Source: Cellulomonas iranensis NBRC 101100 = JCM 18110 (GTDB taxonomy: Bacteria; Actinomycetota; Actinomycetes; Actinomycetales; Cellulomonadaceae). Taken from it: a stretch of DNA of 64,000 nucleotides. A model generated the notes under the pieces. The model was not told where the DNA came from. It saw only the letters and a list, made by a program, of their open reading frames with translations, and ran no database searches. Positions 43,053 through 53,600 of the stretch are shown here, piece by piece; positions within the stretch are counted from its first letter, which is position 1; every line of letters begins with the position of its first letter. The DNA lies in assembly GCF_001552375.1 (NCBI RefSeq), contig NZ_BCRB01000005.1, forward strand, positions 17,929-81,928, in the 5' to 3' direction. The position numbers and the translations under genes are program-made.

Positions 43053-45440
43053 TCACGGGACTAGTCGGACGTAGCCGCGGAGTCCCAGAGCGATCATCCG
43101 ATCCTCGAAGAACTTCGCCGCGGCTGGGCTGTTGGTGACGTACTCAATCACTCCTGTGTCTCCTAGTCGGCTCGCTGCCTCTGCCAGGCGAAGGAGCCGC
43201 TTGTCCATGACGCGTGTCGCGACCTCTTCGAGCTTGCTTCCCACGGCCGGTTCGTAGAACGAGCTCCCCGATCCCGGTGCGACGTACTTGGCATCTCCCA
43301 CGGCGCCGTAGGTCGAAGTGAAACCGTCGGGAAGTGTGCGGCCCTCAGCAAGCTCGACGACACGCTCGTTGTCGCCGTAAACCCTCAACTGGTACTGCAG
43401 CTCGTCACCCTTCGCTGAGAGAGGAACGTGCGGGAGCGCCTCGTACCGTGCCACCGCCGCAGCTTCCTCAGCGGCCGACAGGGCCGGTTGCACGGTCCCG
43501 TCAGCCAGCGGCACCGGCCTCCTTCCGAAGAACCAGTCGAGGTCGATCACCCCAGCGTCGGACCCATCCGTGAGTAGCGCGCGACGCGTCGCGAGCCAGG
43601 CGGCGGGGTCCGCGGCGACGTCTTTCGCGGTGGTCCGCACGCTGCGGCCGATCGTGGCGCCGGCGAAGTTCGCTGGTGCGAAGGTGAGCGCGACACCGAG
43701 GGTGTCGGCGGCGACCTGGGCGGGGGTGGCGGTCAGGACGTAGTCGCGCGTGGCCCGCTGCGGGTCGCGCATGAACGTCGCGATGCCGCCGGACTTGTCC
43801 AGGCCCCAGGTCAGGACCCCGGAGATTCCGAACGCGAAAGCGAGGGAGCCCCCGGACAGCGTCACGAGCGCGGCGATGCCGAGTCCGATGAGCAGCTGCG
43901 TGCTCATCGGTTGGTCGTGCCACCAACGACCGAGGTCCTCGATCAGCCCGGCCAGCCAGCTCGCACCGTAGGTCTCGTGGTACCGCTGCAGGTCCCACGG
44001 GTAAGGGCCGAACCGTGCAGCGGCCGCCGGGGCCACCCCGAGCGCGAGGACGAGCAGCAACCCGAGGGCGGTCCCGGCGAGTGCCTGTGCGCGGAGGACT
44101 GCGCTTCGAGTCGGGGTGCCCGCCAGGGTGTCGTAGGCGAGCTCGCGGGCCGCACGCTGGGCCGCCGCGGCGTCCTGCCCGCGCAGCACGGCGACCCGTC
44201 GCGGCTCGTCCGGCTGCCGGGCGAACGCCGCCACCGTCTGCGTGACGTCGCGGACCACGACCCAGACCCACCACGTCACCACGGCGGCGATGCCCTCGAA
44301 AAGACGCGCTGCCCGCCCTCGGCCGCCTGCCTTCCAGCCCCGCCCCGCCCATGAAGGCGCCACGTCGTGGACCAAGCCGGGTGCACGCAGCGACCGCAAC
44401 CGATGCGCGTCGAGGAGCGTGCACATGACGGCAACGAGCACGACGAGCGCCACCCGGCCGTGGCCGTGGCCGAGCACCGACCAGGGCACCCGGACCCACC
44501 ACGGCACCGACGTCACCGCCGGGTCCAGCCACCGCGGTGTGCCGTCCGGTGACAACGCGCCCGCGTCGACCTGGACGTTCAGACCTCCGTGGTCCGCGAT
44601 CGCCACCCACAACGCCAGCAACGGCGCGAGCAGTGCCACCGCACGAGCGATCGCGCCACCTGCGTCCCCTTGCCGACGGCTCCACCGCCATACCCCGACG
44701 CCGACTCCGACCGCGCCCGTGACCGTCGCAGTGAGCACACCGTGACCGCCGTACGCGGCGATCTCTCCATGCAGGGCGTTCGGCACCGGGACCCACCCCA
44801 GCTGCACCCAGTCCGGGGGCACCCCCTCACCGCCGGACCAGAAGCGAGTCATCATCCCCGACGTCGTGACCATCAACGCCGTGCGACGCGCGGCCTCCTC
44901 GACGGCCACGAACGCCGTGCCTGCGGCCCACCCCAGCAGCAGCCAGTCCACCGCAGCGAACCGTCGCGCACGCCGCGGCGCGAGCAAGGCGACCACGGCT
45001 ACCGGGACCAGCTTCAGAGCCTCCTCGCTCAGCGAGGCGATCATCACCGTCGGTCCAGAACCGCCCGCCGTCGACGCGACACGGAGCGCCAAGACGGTGC
45101 ACACAGCCGCGACCACGAACGACCACGTCACGCACCCAGCGAAGTAGCGCATGCACCCGGCCCACGTGAGGGTCCTGGTCCGTGCCAGGACCCACCAGGC
45201 GACAACCAACCACACGGCACCCACGTACCCGCGCACCGCCAACCGCAGATCTGGCACCACCACCAGCAGCGCCAGCACCCACGCCAACGTGACCCACAAT
45301 CCGATCGCACGCACCCGCGCCCACCGCGCCGCCAGCACCGGACGAGCCACCCACCACTGCGCGCGACGCTGCGCCCAGACCTGCCACCACTCCCGCGGCA
45401 GCGCAGCACCCACCGGACTCTCCACGGCGGTCGCCGACAC
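43053..45440 (-). CDS. putative polymorphic toxin: PrsW-like membrane domain with REase-fold C-terminus
   Basis: 795 residues from GTG 45440 after a GGGGGG-CAGG site. Residues ~35-330 are a multi-spanning PrsW-like protease region: SLSEEALKL with the paired Glu at ~139-140, a second VEEAAR at ~181, and conserved His residues in later helices. A long linker and more hydrophobic segments follow (to ~590). The last ~110 residues are soluble and contain GDAKYV at ~715, then FFEDRM near the end, which resembles restriction-endonuclease-fold toxin domains (acidic residue plus D-x-K). PrsW-type N-termini are known on actinobacterial polymorphic toxins. With the acidic small gene 12 bp downstream it forms a likely toxin-immunity pair. 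The target is probably nucleic acid. Confidence 0.7.
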   Translation of the reverse strand: MSATAVESPVGAALPREWWQVWAQRRAQWWVARPVLAARWARVRAIGLWVTLAWVLALLVVVPDLRLAVRGYVGAVWLVVAWWVLARTRTLTWAGCMRYFAGCVTWSFVVAAVCTVLALRVASTAGGSGPTVMIASLSEEALKLVPVAVVALLAPRRARRFAAVDWLLLGWAAGTAFVAVEEAARRTALMVTTSGMMTRFWSGGEGVPPDWVQLGWVPVPNALHGEIAAYGGHGVLTATVTGAVGVGVGVWRWSRRQGDAGGAIARAVALLAPLLALWVAIADHGGLNVQVDAGALSPDGTPRWLDPAVTSVPWWVRVPWSVLGHGHGRVALVVLVAVMCTLLDAHRLRSLRAPGLVHDVAPSWAGRGWKAGGRGRAARLFEGIAAVVTWWVWVVVRDVTQTVAAFARQPDEPRRVAVLRGQDAAAAQRAARELAYDTLAGTPTRSAVLRAQALAGTALGLLLVLALGVAPAAAARFGPYPWDLQRYHETYGASWLAGLIEDLGRWWHDQPMSTQLLIGLGIAALVTLSGGSLAFAFGISGVLTWGLDKSGGIATFMRDPQRATRDYVLTATPAQVAADTLGVALTFAPANFAGATIGRSVRTTAKDVAADPAAWLATRRALLTDGSDAGVIDLDWFFGRRPVPLADGTVQPALSAAEEAAAVARYEALPHVPLSAKGDELQYQLRVYGDNERVVELAEGRTLPDGFTSTYGAVGDAKYVAPGSGSSFYEPAVGSKLEEVATRVMDKRLLRLAEAASRLGDTGVIEYVTNSPAAAKFFEDRMIALGLRGYVRLVP

Positions 45441-45763
45441 CCTGCCCCCCTGCAAATCGGACCTCACGGCCGCGCAGCACCGTAGCGGGTCACGAGTCGC
45501 CCACCGGCCGATCCTGCGCCGAGCCACCCATACGGATCAGCGACGTCCCAGCACGATCACCCCGTGAGCAAACGTCCGATCACCGGCGAGCCGCGCAACG
45601 AGCCGGCGCTGCGCCCCCGACGACGCGACCGTTGAGGTGATCGCGCCAGACGGCCCGGACTCGATAGTGGCGCTCCACGCATCCGGCGCTGCGCTGCGTC
45701 AGGCAGGTCGCTACGCGTCTTCGCTTCCTTGCCATGGTGGAGGGAAGCGTGGAGCCCCCCACC
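45441..45763. other. 323-bp gap upstream of the toxin gene
   Basis: Should contain the toxin promoter but no clear -10/-35 pair is visible. CGCTTCC/GGAAGCG pair at 45722-45749 (7-bp stem, 14-base loop), just after the lipoprotein stop, and may terminate that gene. Confidence 0.4.
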
Positions 45764-46576
45764 TCACCCCACCGGCGGCTCGACCACCACGGGCACGCCC
45801 CAGTCGGTGAACTGCTGCACGGTCGTCGTCTGCACGCCCCCGAACGTGCCGGTCCCCTGCGTCCCGACGACCACGTGCCCGTCGGCGAGCCACACGATGA
45901 GCTCCTGCATGTCGACGCCGGCCATGCTGAACGGTGCGTCGGACTGCAGGCGCCACGCGTGCACCTCGCCGCCGTTGACGAGGTCGATGACGTCCTGGTC
46001 GGGCTGCACCGTGTACGTGGGTGACATGGCGATCATGCCGGCGCTGACGGCCGGGTCGGCGAGCGTGCGGTACGCGGTGCCGACCGTGCCGGCGAGCACC
46101 TTCTCGGAGTCGCTGCTGGTGACGTCGCCCTCGACCCAGCGGCCGTCGATCGTGATCCACGACCGGTCCTGCGTGAGCACGAACGACGTGGTGCCGTCGG
46201 CGTCGACCATCGTGCCGGTCATGGCGGGCGCGTCGGAGAACACGAAGTCGACCTCGGCGGTGGAGTCGCCGGACTGCACGTGCTCGTGGCCGCTTCCCGC
46301 GGCCAGCGAGAACCCGATGACGCACGCGGACAGGTCCGCACCCGTCACCGTCGCACCCGGCGCGAGCGAGACCGCGTCGCACTCGGCGGGCGCCACGACC
46401 ACCGGCACGTCGGGCGTCGCGGACGCGGTGGGCGACGGCGACGCGACGACCGTCGGCGCCGACGTGCTGGGCGACGCACCCGGCGCGGGCGACGTGCCGG
46501 ACGAGCACGCGGCGAGGGCCGCGACCGCGGCGACGGCGAGCAGGGCGGGACGGGCCGACGGCCGGTTCAGACGCAC
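45764..46576 (-). CDS. secreted lipoprotein, unknown function
   Basis: 270 residues from GTG 46576. The signal peptide ends in the lipobox AALAAC, followed by a ~45-residue Ser/Thr/Pro/Ala linker. The mature domain reads like an LppX/LprG-type or similar beta-sheet-rich lipoprotein (TAEVDFVFSDAPAMTGTMVD, GRWVEGDVTSSDSEKVLAG, and a PDQDVIDLVNGG segment), but I cannot fix the family. It is anchored outside the membrane. Separate unit from AIM24 because of the terminator between them. Confidence 0.8.
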   Translation of the reverse strand: MRLNRPSARPALLAVAAVAALAACSSGTSPAPGASPSTSAPTVVASPSPTASATPDVPVVVAPAECDAVSLAPGATVTGADLSACVIGFSLAAGSGHEHVQSGDSTAEVDFVFSDAPAMTGTMVDADGTTSFVLTQDRSWITIDGRWVEGDVTSSDSEKVLAGTVGTAYRTLADPAVSAGMIAMSPTYTVQPDQDVIDLVNGGEVHAWRLQSDAPFSMAGVDMQELIVWLADGHVVVGTQGTGTFGGVQTTTVQQFTDWGVPVVVEPPVG

Positions 46577-46692
46577 GGTCGCGAACGTACCGACACGCGA
46601 ACCCGCAGGCCAGCCCCCGCGGGCGTGACGTCCGACCCACGCCGCACCGCCCGCTGTGACACCCGCGCGCCCGTCGATCACCGCGCCCTGCG

Positions 46693-46790
46693 GCGCCCCG
46701 CACCTCCCGCGCGCACCGCACCCCGCGCGCCCCGCACCTCCCGCGCGCACCGCACCACGCGCGCCCCGCACCTCCCGCCCGCCCGCCCCA
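46693..46790. repeat. 34-bp tandem repeat, about 2.8 copies
   Basis: Unit begins GCGCCCCGCACCTCCCGCGC at 46693, 46727 and 46761; the first two copies differ by one base, the third is shortened. It lies upstream of the lipoprotein gene, between it and the AIM24 terminator. The number of copies may vary between strains. Confidence 0.7.
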
Positions 46791-46797
46791 GGACAGC

Positions 46798-46836
46798 GTG
46801 AGGGGTTGCCGTCGCGTGGCGACGACAACCCCTCAC
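46798..46836 (-). terminator. terminator of the AIM24 gene
   Basis: GTGAGGGGTTG and CAACCCCTCAC pair around an inner GTCGC/GCGAC stem, giving a 16-bp interrupted hairpin 22 bp after the AIM24 stop. Confidence 0.8.
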
Positions 46837-46858
46837 CCCCGGAAGCCAGGACTCGACG

Positions 46859-47530
46859 TCAGCTCGTCTGCCCCAGCCCCGCGAACCCCTCGGACGGCTG
46901 CACGACCACGAAGCCCGGGCCGTGGAACTTGTACTGGAACGCCTCCCCCGTGCCGCCGCGCAGCAGCGAGCTCATGTTCATGCTCGACACGACCTCGGGC
47001 ACGAGGTTCGCCGACCAGCACACAGCGGCGTTGGGGTCGACGAACGTGGGCTGCTGCGAGCAGTCGAGGATGACGGGCTGGCCGTCGGACGTCAGCGCGA
47101 CGGACCCGTGGCCTTGGATGAGGGTGTTGAACAGGCCGCCGGTCATCATGCCGGCGCCGCGCGTGCGGTGCAGGTCCCACTGCAGGGTCGCGTCGAACGC
47201 GAGCAGCGACGCGCCGCCGACGCTGATCGCGTCGCCCTCGAGGTGGATGATGAACACCGTCTCGGCGAACCGTGCGAAGAACACGTCGCCCTGCCCCGAG
47301 ACGGTCATGAGCGCCTGGTCGTCGGAGCTGATCGCGCGCTTGACGAACTTCGCCAGCGTGTCCGAGCCCTTGTGGTGGAACTGCACGGCCCCCTGGTGGG
47401 CGACCATCGAGCCCTTCGCGGCGAGCACGGGCTCGCCGAGGGTCACCTTGAGCATCTTGGAGTTCTGCAAGAAGAACCGCTGTCCGTTCTCGACCTCGAG
47501 GTTCGTCCGGTCGAAGATGTCGCTACGCAT
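46859..47530 (-). CDS. AIM24-family protein
   Basis: 223 residues from ATG 47530 (ATG 47539 also possible). It matches the double-psi/beta-rich AIM24 (TerD-unrelated, DUF124) family: EVENGQRFFLQNSKMLKVTL, GSMVAHQGAVQFHHKG, SGQGDVFFARFAETVFIIHL, GGLFNTLIQGHGSVALTSDG. Actinobacteria often carry two or three such genes; function is unknown, possibly membrane-associated. Terminated by the hairpin downstream. Confidence 0.85.
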   Translation of the reverse strand: MRSDIFDRTNLEVENGQRFFLQNSKMLKVTLGEPVLAAKGSMVAHQGAVQFHHKGSDTLAKFVKRAISSDDQALMTVSGQGDVFFARFAETVFIIHLEGDAISVGGASLLAFDATLQWDLHRTRGAGMMTGGLFNTLIQGHGSVALTSDGQPVILDCSQQPTFVDPNAAVCWSANLVPEVVSSMNMSSLLRGGTGEAFQYKFHGPGFVVVQPSEGFAGLGQTS

Positions 47531-47564
47531 GGGCGTCATCCTGCACCCCCGCCGGGGCACGACG

Positions 47565-47602
47565 ACGACGCCGCCCGGGTGAGTTCACCCGGACGGCGTC
47601 GT
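47565..47602. terminator. long hairpin beyond the surface-protein gene
   Basis: ACGACGCCG-CCCGGGTGA and TCACCCGG-CGGCGTCGT pair with one bulge and one mismatch around a GT loop, an ~17-bp stem. It lies between the surface-protein stop (47651) and the AIM24 start. Confidence 0.65.
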
Positions 47603-47610
47603 GCAGCGGT

Positions 47611-47642
47611 GGCGGCCGGCGTCGGGGGGGATGCCGGCCGCC
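47611..47642 (-). terminator. terminator of the large surface-protein gene
   Basis: GGCGGCCGGC and GCCGGCCGCC form a perfect 10-bp stem nine bases after the stop of the 2319-residue gene. Confidence 0.7.
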
Positions 47643-47650
47643 ACCGGTCC

Positions 47651-50600
47651 TCAGGCCCGTCGCCTCCGCAGGGCGACGAGCAGGCCACCGGCTGCCAGCA
47701 GCAGCAGGGCCCCCAGGCCGGCGCGCAGCACGTCCGCACCGGTCAGCGCGAGCGGGTCACGGTCCGCGGCGGTCGTGCCGCCGTCCGCCGGCGGCGCGTC
47801 GAACGTGTTGACCAGCTCGACCACGGCCTGCCCCGGCTCCGTGGTCCCGGCCAGCCCGACGACGGGCACGCGGGCACCCGTCGACGTCACGGGCTCGCGG
47901 CCCTCGACGCGCACGGTCGCGGCCACCTGCGCGGCCCCGCCCGTCTCCGTCTCGGTGACCGTGCAGTCCACGCCGACGGGCAGGCCCGTCCACGACGCGG
48001 TCAGCGCGGTCGGCGCCCGCAGCGTGCGCTGCGCACCGCCGGGCACGTCGAGCGGCACGTCCTGCCCGTCGACCGGCCACGCGCACACCAGCTCGACCGT
48101 GAACGGCCCGGCCGCGCCCGGCGCCGTCGTGGCGCCCGCGACCTGCTTGACGACCTCGACCGACGTGACGTCGAACGTGTTGGTCGCCGTCACCACGGCC
48201 GCCGGGACCTCGCCCTCGTCGGACGCGGGCTCGACCGTCACGACGCCGTCGGCCGGTGCGAGCACCGAGCTCGTGGCACCGCCCGCGGCCGTCTCCAGCA
48301 CGCGGCACGACGTGCCCACCGGGAACGGACCGAACGTCCGCAGCCCGCCCGCGAGCAGGTCGAACGACTCGTCGAGCACCGTGCGCGCGTCGTACGTGCA
48401 GACAGCGGAGAACCCGAAGGAAGCACCCGCGCCCCACGTGGCCGCACCGGCGCCGTCGACGACCTTGCGGACCTCGAGCACACCCGCGTCGAACCCGTTG
48501 ACGACCTCGACGCTTGCGCCGTCGGCGCCCACGGTCACGTCGGCCGCACCCGGACCGGTCGGCACGACGCCGTCCCCGACCAGCAGGACGCGGTCGGCGC
48601 CGCGGCTGTCGGTCTCGGTCAGCGCGCACGTCGCACCGGCGGGGATGACCTCGTCCGGGGCCGTGAACGTCTCGCCGTCGGCGAGCGTGAACGTCAGCGC
48701 GTCGGCGCCGTCGAACGTCACGGGCGCACCCGTGCCCGCCGCGGTGCAGGTCAGCGCGAACGTGAACGGCCCCTCGAGGCCCGCGGTCGCGGTCGAGTCC
48801 ACGCGCTTGGTGACGCTCAGGCCGCCGAACGCGTACGTGTTGGTCAGCGTCGCGACCTGCGCGGTCGGCACGGCGCCGTCCGCACCCGCGGGCGCGTCGA
48901 CCTCGAGCCGGACCGTGCCGGACCGCGTCGTCTCGCCGTGGCTGCCGGGCTCACCGGTCTCGGTGACGTCGCACCGCGCACCCACCGGCACGCCGTCGAC
49001 GCGGGCCGTCCAGCCGTTGCCCTCGTCGAGCGTGAGCGTCGCGGCGGCCCCCAGGTCGAGGGTGACGCCGTCGAGCGTGCAGACCACGTCGGCGCCGAAC
49101 GACGCCGGCGCGTAGCCGCCCGCCGGGCCCTCGACGACCTTGCGGACCTCGATCGGGCCGGTCAGCACCTCGACGCCCATCTTGGGCGGCGCGATCTTCG
49201 ACCACGTCGGCGCACCCACGTCGTGGTACTTGACGCCGAACTGGTTCCACGCGACCACCGCGTCGGCCGCCGAGCCCGCGGGCACGCCGTCGACGACGTC
49301 GTCGCCCGCCAGCACGTTCACGGTCGAGAACGTCACGTCGACGAACTGCCCGCTCAGCAGCGCCCCCGCGGCCGACGGCCGCAGGTCCACGTGCACGCGC
49401 AGGCCCGTGACGGCCGACCAGTCGGTCGCGTCGTCGGCCACCGACCACGCCTCGCCCGACTGCTCGCAGACGGCCTGGTCCTGCAGACCCGCCCACGTGC
49501 CGGCGCACACGTCCGCCGTCGTCGTCACCTCGGTCACCACCACGGCACCCGCGGGCGCGGTGACCTGCAGCGAACCGGGCACGACCTGCGGCCGGTACAC
49601 CGAGCCGCGCTCGCCGCCCGTGATGATCATGCGGTCACCGGTCGCCGCGAGCGGGTCGAAAATCGTCAGCTCGTCGACGCTCGTCGTGCCCGCGTTCTGC
49701 GCGCGCAGCACCCAGTCGTCCTGCGCACCGGCCAGCGAGCGCGCGATGCACGGCGTGCGGTGGTAGTCGCCGCCCGTCGCGGTCAGGCGCGTCGTGCACT
49801 CCTGGCCGTCGGCCGTCGCCGCACCGGGCTGCGAGCCCCGCACGCCCTTGACGGCGAACAGGTTGGACCCCGCGCGCGGCGACACGTGGTCGGCCGAGCC
49901 GCACGTGGTCGCGTCGTCCGCCCACGCACCCGTCACGGGGCGCGAGCCGTCGAGCGGCGTGCACGCCTCGAGCGTCTGCGCGGTGCGCACGGCCATAGTG
50001 TTGACCGCGCGCTGCCCCGCCGACAGACCGGGCTGCAGCTCGAGCACCAGACGCACGGCCACGCGCTCGCCCGGCGCCAGGCGGCGCGCGTCCTGCGGCC
50101 ACGCGAGCACCAGGTCGTCGCCGTCCACCGACACGGTCACCTGGTCGCCCATGGCGCTGCCCGCGGGCACCGTCACGACCGGCGCGGTCTCACCCGTCCA
50201 CACGAGGTGCTCGGGGAGCGTGTCGCGCAGCTCGGCGACGTCGAGGTAGCCGCTGCCCGCGTTGCGGAACGACAGGTCCCACGGCACGGCCGTGCCGACC
50301 TGCACGGTCCGGTTACCGTCGTTCGCGAGCTTGTCGACCGCGAGCCGGTGCGTGCCCTCGAAGAGGTCGACCGCGGCGGCGCTCGCGCGCTCCTGCGACG
50401 CCTCGCCGTTGAGCCGGTCGGCCTGGCCCACCACGGTGTTGGTCACCTCGTGGTGGTCGGCGTCCAGCACGATCGGGTCGCCGCCCGTGCGCGTGACGTC
50501 CCGCAGCCGCACCTGCAGCTGCGCGGTCGTCGACCAGCCCGGTGCGGGCACCGCGTCCGAGAAGAACGCGCCGTCGGCGCGCGACAGCACGAACCGGACG

Positions 50601-53600
50601 CCGTCGACGTCACCGGCGCGCTCCGCCGCGACCGGCAGCGTCGGGGTCGCCCCCGGCGTGCCCGTCACCCACGCGTCCGCGCCGCCGGGCCCGAACGGCC
50701 CGTGCACGTCGACCTGCACCTGGTCGGCGCCCGCGGGCAGCGTCACCGCACCCAGGCCCACCAGGTCGAACCGGTCCCAGAACTCCGGCGACGTCGTCGC
50801 GTCGTCCTGCAGGCGCACCTGCGCCGGCGCCAGCGTGCCCGCCGGGGCCGTGCCGTTGGTCGCCGTCAGGCGCACCGTCAGCGGCTCGTCGCGCGTCGGC
50901 TCGGTGACCACCGCGGGCGAGATCGTCTTGGCGACGCCCACGTTGATCTCGCCGCCCGTGAGGCGCACGTCGACGCCGTCGGTGCCGGCGGCGATCGTCG
51001 CGCCCGCCGGGTCCAGCACCGGGTCGTACGACTGGGCGTACATGTGGTTCTCGACCGTCACGGACTCGCCGGCGCGCAGCGTCTGCGCCTGGCCCGTCGA
51101 CCGGACCTCGGTGCGCAGGCGCGTGTCGAGGTCGAGCCGCAGGCGGTTGCCCTGCGTGATCGTGCCGCCCGTCACCGCCGGGTCGGTGCCCTGGAACGTC
51201 GCGCTCAGCGCCACGACGTCCGCGAGCTGCGCGGGCGTCATCGCGAGCAGCGCCGCGACGGTCGTGCGCTCGCTGGTGTAGTCGCCGTCGGCGTACCGCA
51301 GCAGCCACGCGGTCGACGCCGCGAGGTCCACCTCGGCCGGACGCGTCGCGGAGAACCGCACCTTCGTCAGGTCGAACCGGTCGAACGGGCTCTCGCCGCT
51401 GCCGGGTGCGAGCCAGTCCACGGACGCCGCGAACGGGTCGGCGGTCGGGTCCGCGAGCGCGCACGCGGTGCCCTGCACGTCGACGTCGGAGCACGCCGGG
51501 TCGGTGATGCGCAGGTACGAGGCGCGGGCCACGGCGTCGTTCCACGCCGTGAGGCCGAACGTGCGCGTGGGCCACTGGTCCGCCGGGACCACGCCGGGCC
51601 GCGGCACGTACGCGACGTCACCCGTCGACACGGTCTTGTCGACGCGCACGAGCGGCGTCGAGCCCGTGATCGTGATGTCCGCGCGCTCCTGCGCGGTCAC
51701 GACGCCGTCGGTGCGCTGCGCCGCGATGCCCACGGTGTTGCGCACGACGCCCGCGGCGCCCGCGTTGTAGGTCTCCTTGTCGGTGACCCAGCCACCCGTG
51801 CGGCGCACCTCACGGATCTGCCACTGCAGGTCCAGCGTGCGGTCGGTCGACGACGCCGCGACGCCCGTGCCCACGGCCGGCGCGAACGGGTCGAGGGCCG
51901 CGCCCGGCTGGCGGGCCGCGGCGCGCGCGGGGCCGTTCTCCTCCAGGACGAGCTGCACGCCCCACGCGTCGGCGCGCTGCTGCGTCGTCAGCGTGTACCC
52001 GACGAACCCGCCGCCGTTGGTCCAGCCGCCCGCGGGCGCCGTGACCGACTGCCAGGACCGGCCGCCCGCGCCGTCGGGCAGCAGCAGCCGCACGTCGGTC
52101 ACGCGGTCGTACTTGAGGTACCAGCCGTTCGTGAACGGCGTCGCCGAGTAGGCGATCGGCTGCACGCGCACCAGGTCGAACGCGTCGAGCAGCGTGCCCG
52201 CCGGGTCGGCCGCGGCCGGGTCCGTCGCGGCGGCCGGGTCGGTGAGCGTCACCGACGACGCCCCCGCGGCGGTCCGCCACGCGACGCGCGTCGTGCGCTG
52301 CTGGCCCGACTGCGCGGCCACGGTCGGCTGCGTCCACGTCTTGCGGACCTCCACGGGGCCCGTGCCGGGCGGCGGCGGGGTGACCGCCGCGTCGTCGTCC
52401 GCGTCGTCGCCGTCGGACACCGGGGTGCCGCCGCCGGTCGTGCCGCTGCCGTTGACGGTCGCCGCGTTGCGCAGCGTCGTCGTGCCCTCGGGCAGGGTGC
52501 CGCCGCTGCGCAGCGTGCCGCGCGCGGTCGTCACGAGGTACGGCGTGACGGTCGTGTTCTCCTCGAAGCCGTCGGCGTCGTGCAGGCGCAGCTCGACGCC
52601 CGTGACGTCGGACAGGGCGGTGCCGCCGGGCAGCCCGGCCGCGAGCTCCGCGGCGTCGAGCTGCAGCAGCCACGCCGCGCCCTGCGCGGGCTCCGTGCGG
52701 ACCGTGACCCACGTGCCGACGGACGTCTGCAGGCGCACCTCGACCGACGTCTCCGACGGCACCTGCGTCGGCGCGATCGCCGTCAGGTCGAAGCCGTCCC
52801 AGAAGCCGCGCGCGGCGCCGTCCCACGCGTCGGTGACGACGAGGTCGCGCGCCGTGACGTACGACGACGACACCGCGAGCGTCGTGCGCAGCTCGGTGAC
52901 CGCGGTGTCGCCCGGGCGCAGCTGGGCGTTCGGGCGGACCGTCTTGGCCAGGCCGACCTCGATGGACGCGGGCACGACCGCGAGGCGCGCGTCGTCCGTG
53001 CCCTGCGCGGTGTTGCCGTTGGGCGCCTCGACGCGCACCGTCGCGGTGTTGTCGAGCTGCCGCACCGGGCCGGTCGCGGTCTCGGCGGTGAGCACCGTGA
53101 CGCGGGCGCGCGCGGGCTCGGCAGCCGGCGCGATCGAGCCCGTGAACACGAGCTCGAACCCGGTGACGTGCACGCCGGAGCCCAGCGTGGGACCGGCCGG
53201 CACGTCGCCCGCGGCGAACGTGACGGACGGCGTCGAGCCGTCGGACAGGTGGTAGACGACCGACGCGCCCGTCGCGCCGGTCGGCCACGACGGCGCGCCG
53301 TCGAACCCGCCGAACGCGGGGTCGGCGCCGAAGAAGTCGAGGTCGCTCACGCGCAGCTCGCGGACCGGCACGTCGGACGTCTGCGACGCCACGAGGCTCA
53401 GCACGCTCGGCTCGCCGGCCGAGACGCGCGCCGGCGCGAAGTCCTTGACGACCTCGGTGCCCAGGCGCGCGGGGTCGACGCGGTACGGCGCGGTCGCCGT
53501 CGCGGACACCGGGTCCTGCCCGTCGACCTCGACGGTCGCCGCGACGGTGTTGGTGAGCGTGCTCGTGGTGACCGACAGGTCGGCGTCGGTCGTGCGGTGG

